Made by a program: the position numbers and the translations under genes. From Camarhynchus parvulus (lineage: Eukaryota; Chordata; Aves; Passeriformes; Thraupidae), in NCBI RefSeq assembly GCF_901933205.1, contig NC_044601.1:46385376-46449375 (forward strand): a stretch of DNA of 64,000 nucleotides. Direction: 5' to 3'. The notes beneath the pieces were generated by a model that was given only the letters and a program-made list of their open reading frames with translations, made no database searches and was not told the DNA's origin. The first letter of the stretch is position 1; each line of letters starts with the position of its first letter. Below, one piece after another: positions 63,051 to 64,000 of this stretch.

Positions 63051-64000
63051 AAGTGCTGCTGTAGCCTCAGCCCTGGATGGGAAAAGCAGATCAAGGACTG
63101 AAGGGGTAAGTGCTCACTGAATGTGCAGGCATGGCATTGCACCCAGCTTTTGCCTTCTAGGTACTGCAAGTGAACACTTTATAGAATAAGGCAATTTCTG
63201 AGGGATGTGGTCGGGGGTTCCTTTGAAAATCACTTCTGTTGCAAATGTCCCAACCGCTCACTGTCCAGAGAAGGAGCACTCTGGCAGTTTGTATCTCATA
63301 TTTAAGAATGGAATAATACTGGAAACTGCTTTGGCTGTGGACATTGCTGGCCACAGACCATGTGAATCCTGTGTTAGTAGATAGAGCTGTTGCAAAACCA
63401 GTGCTCCCCATCATGAGATGGGTGGCGCTCCTCTGCAAGGGGTGTGGTTGCTTTTTAAAGCAATATGCGGTCAGATTTGCAACTGGGCTGATTGGGTTGT
63501 GAGGTTGTGTGGCTCAGCTGTGTGCACTGCATGATGCTTTTGATTGCTGTTAGTCTCCAATAATTCATGTGTTTTTATAAAGATGACTTTGTATTCACCT
63601 GTATTTAAATCCAAGGGTCTCTTAAGAGGTATAGTAGTGTCCCAGAGGAGATTAGAGTCTATATGGATTTGTAGGAGCTTGGACATTTGTCAGAGCACTT
63701 CTTGATGTTCTGGAATCACTGTCATTTGAGGCTGGTAATTTGACAGCCTCCCATAATTGCTTTTGCTATTTTTTTGCTAGATTCAGATGGGCATGTGCAG
63801 ACCTCTGTGTGTGGCTATGTAAACCTCTCAGAATCTTTCCACCTCACTCAAATTAGGGAGAGCTGTGAAAATGCCTCTGTTCATGGTTTCTGTTTTCCAG
63901 CTCTCCATGTTTCTTTGAATTAATTGTACACTTTCTGTAATGCACAGGAAGACAAGTTCCAGGGTAATCTCTTCAATCCCAGATTTAACACCAAAAGGGG

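Larger units (their letters stand above)
55669..64000 (+). other. IQGAP2: IQGAP2 intron 2 (incomplete)
   Basis: This begins with GTGAGT and runs to the end of the window. The next IQGAP2 exon (the continuation of the calponin-homology domain) is not seen. The nested protease-activated-receptor gene F2RL2, known inside human IQGAP2, is also absent here. The intron holds poly(T) and poly(A) runs and a near-perfect hairpin at 62506-62575. The region around 57.7-58.7 kb is more GC-rich but shows no exon. Confidence 0.85.

Noticed and set aside
33912..64000. Nested F2RL2 (protease-activated receptor) gene expected inside IQGAP2
   Set aside because: No seven-transmembrane open frame appears on either strand in the part of IQGAP2 seen here. 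It probably lies further downstream.
1..64000. CRISPR arrays, operons, tRNA or rRNA genes, intact proviruses
   Set aside because: No spaced direct repeats, no tRNA B-box context, no rRNA core sequence and no long retroviral frames were seen. The window is an ordinary vertebrate two-gene locus.

Overview
This is vertebrate nuclear DNA, almost certainly from a bird. Genes are broken into GT-AG exons separated by kilobase introns, one promoter sits in a CpG island, and the only interspersed repeats I can name are three CR1 LINE fragments, the dominant retroposon of birds and other sauropsids. There are no operons, CRISPR arrays or bacterial genes. The gene pair (SV2C then IQGAP2, same strand) is the order I recall from human 5q13. 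That segment is largely Z-linked in birds, so a Z chromosome origin is a reasonable inference that the sequence itself does not prove.

Layout. Bases 1-13135 hold the last four coding exons of SV2C (611-744, 2045-2248, 3115-3274, 12952-13135), encoding roughly the final 227 residues: most of the luminal pentapeptide-like domain and transmembrane segments 8-12. The splice phases join cleanly and the frame ends at a TAA. From 13136 to about 22.4 kb there is no coding signal. This stretch may be a very long SV2C 3' UTR: it carries several AATAAA signals and a cluster of three perfect Pumilio-type motifs near its possible end. From about 22.4 to 32.9 kb is intergenic DNA with simple A/C-rich tracts.

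At 32.9-33.64 kb lies a roughly 700-base tract built mostly of T and G, followed by a pyrimidine tract and a CpG island (about 33.66-33.93 kb) that contains the first coding exon of IQGAP2 (ATG at 33866, donor at 33912). Intron 1 spans about 21.7 kb to exon 2 (55569-55668), which encodes the start of the calponin-homology domain. The rest of the window is intron 2. These introns contain a CR1 copy (50650-51157), a short reverse CR1 fragment, a strong G-quadruplex candidate (42203-42239), a 104-base tandem duplication (46658-46865) and a 30-base-pair near-perfect hairpin (62506-62575).

The two genes are not known to act in one pathway: SV2C is a synaptic/secretory vesicle glycoprotein and IQGAP2 a cytoskeletal scaffold. 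I found no undescribed protein system. The points most worth a second look are non-coding: the long putative SV2C 3' UTR, the unusual base composition around the IQGAP2 promoter, the intron 2 hairpin and the recent tandem duplication.
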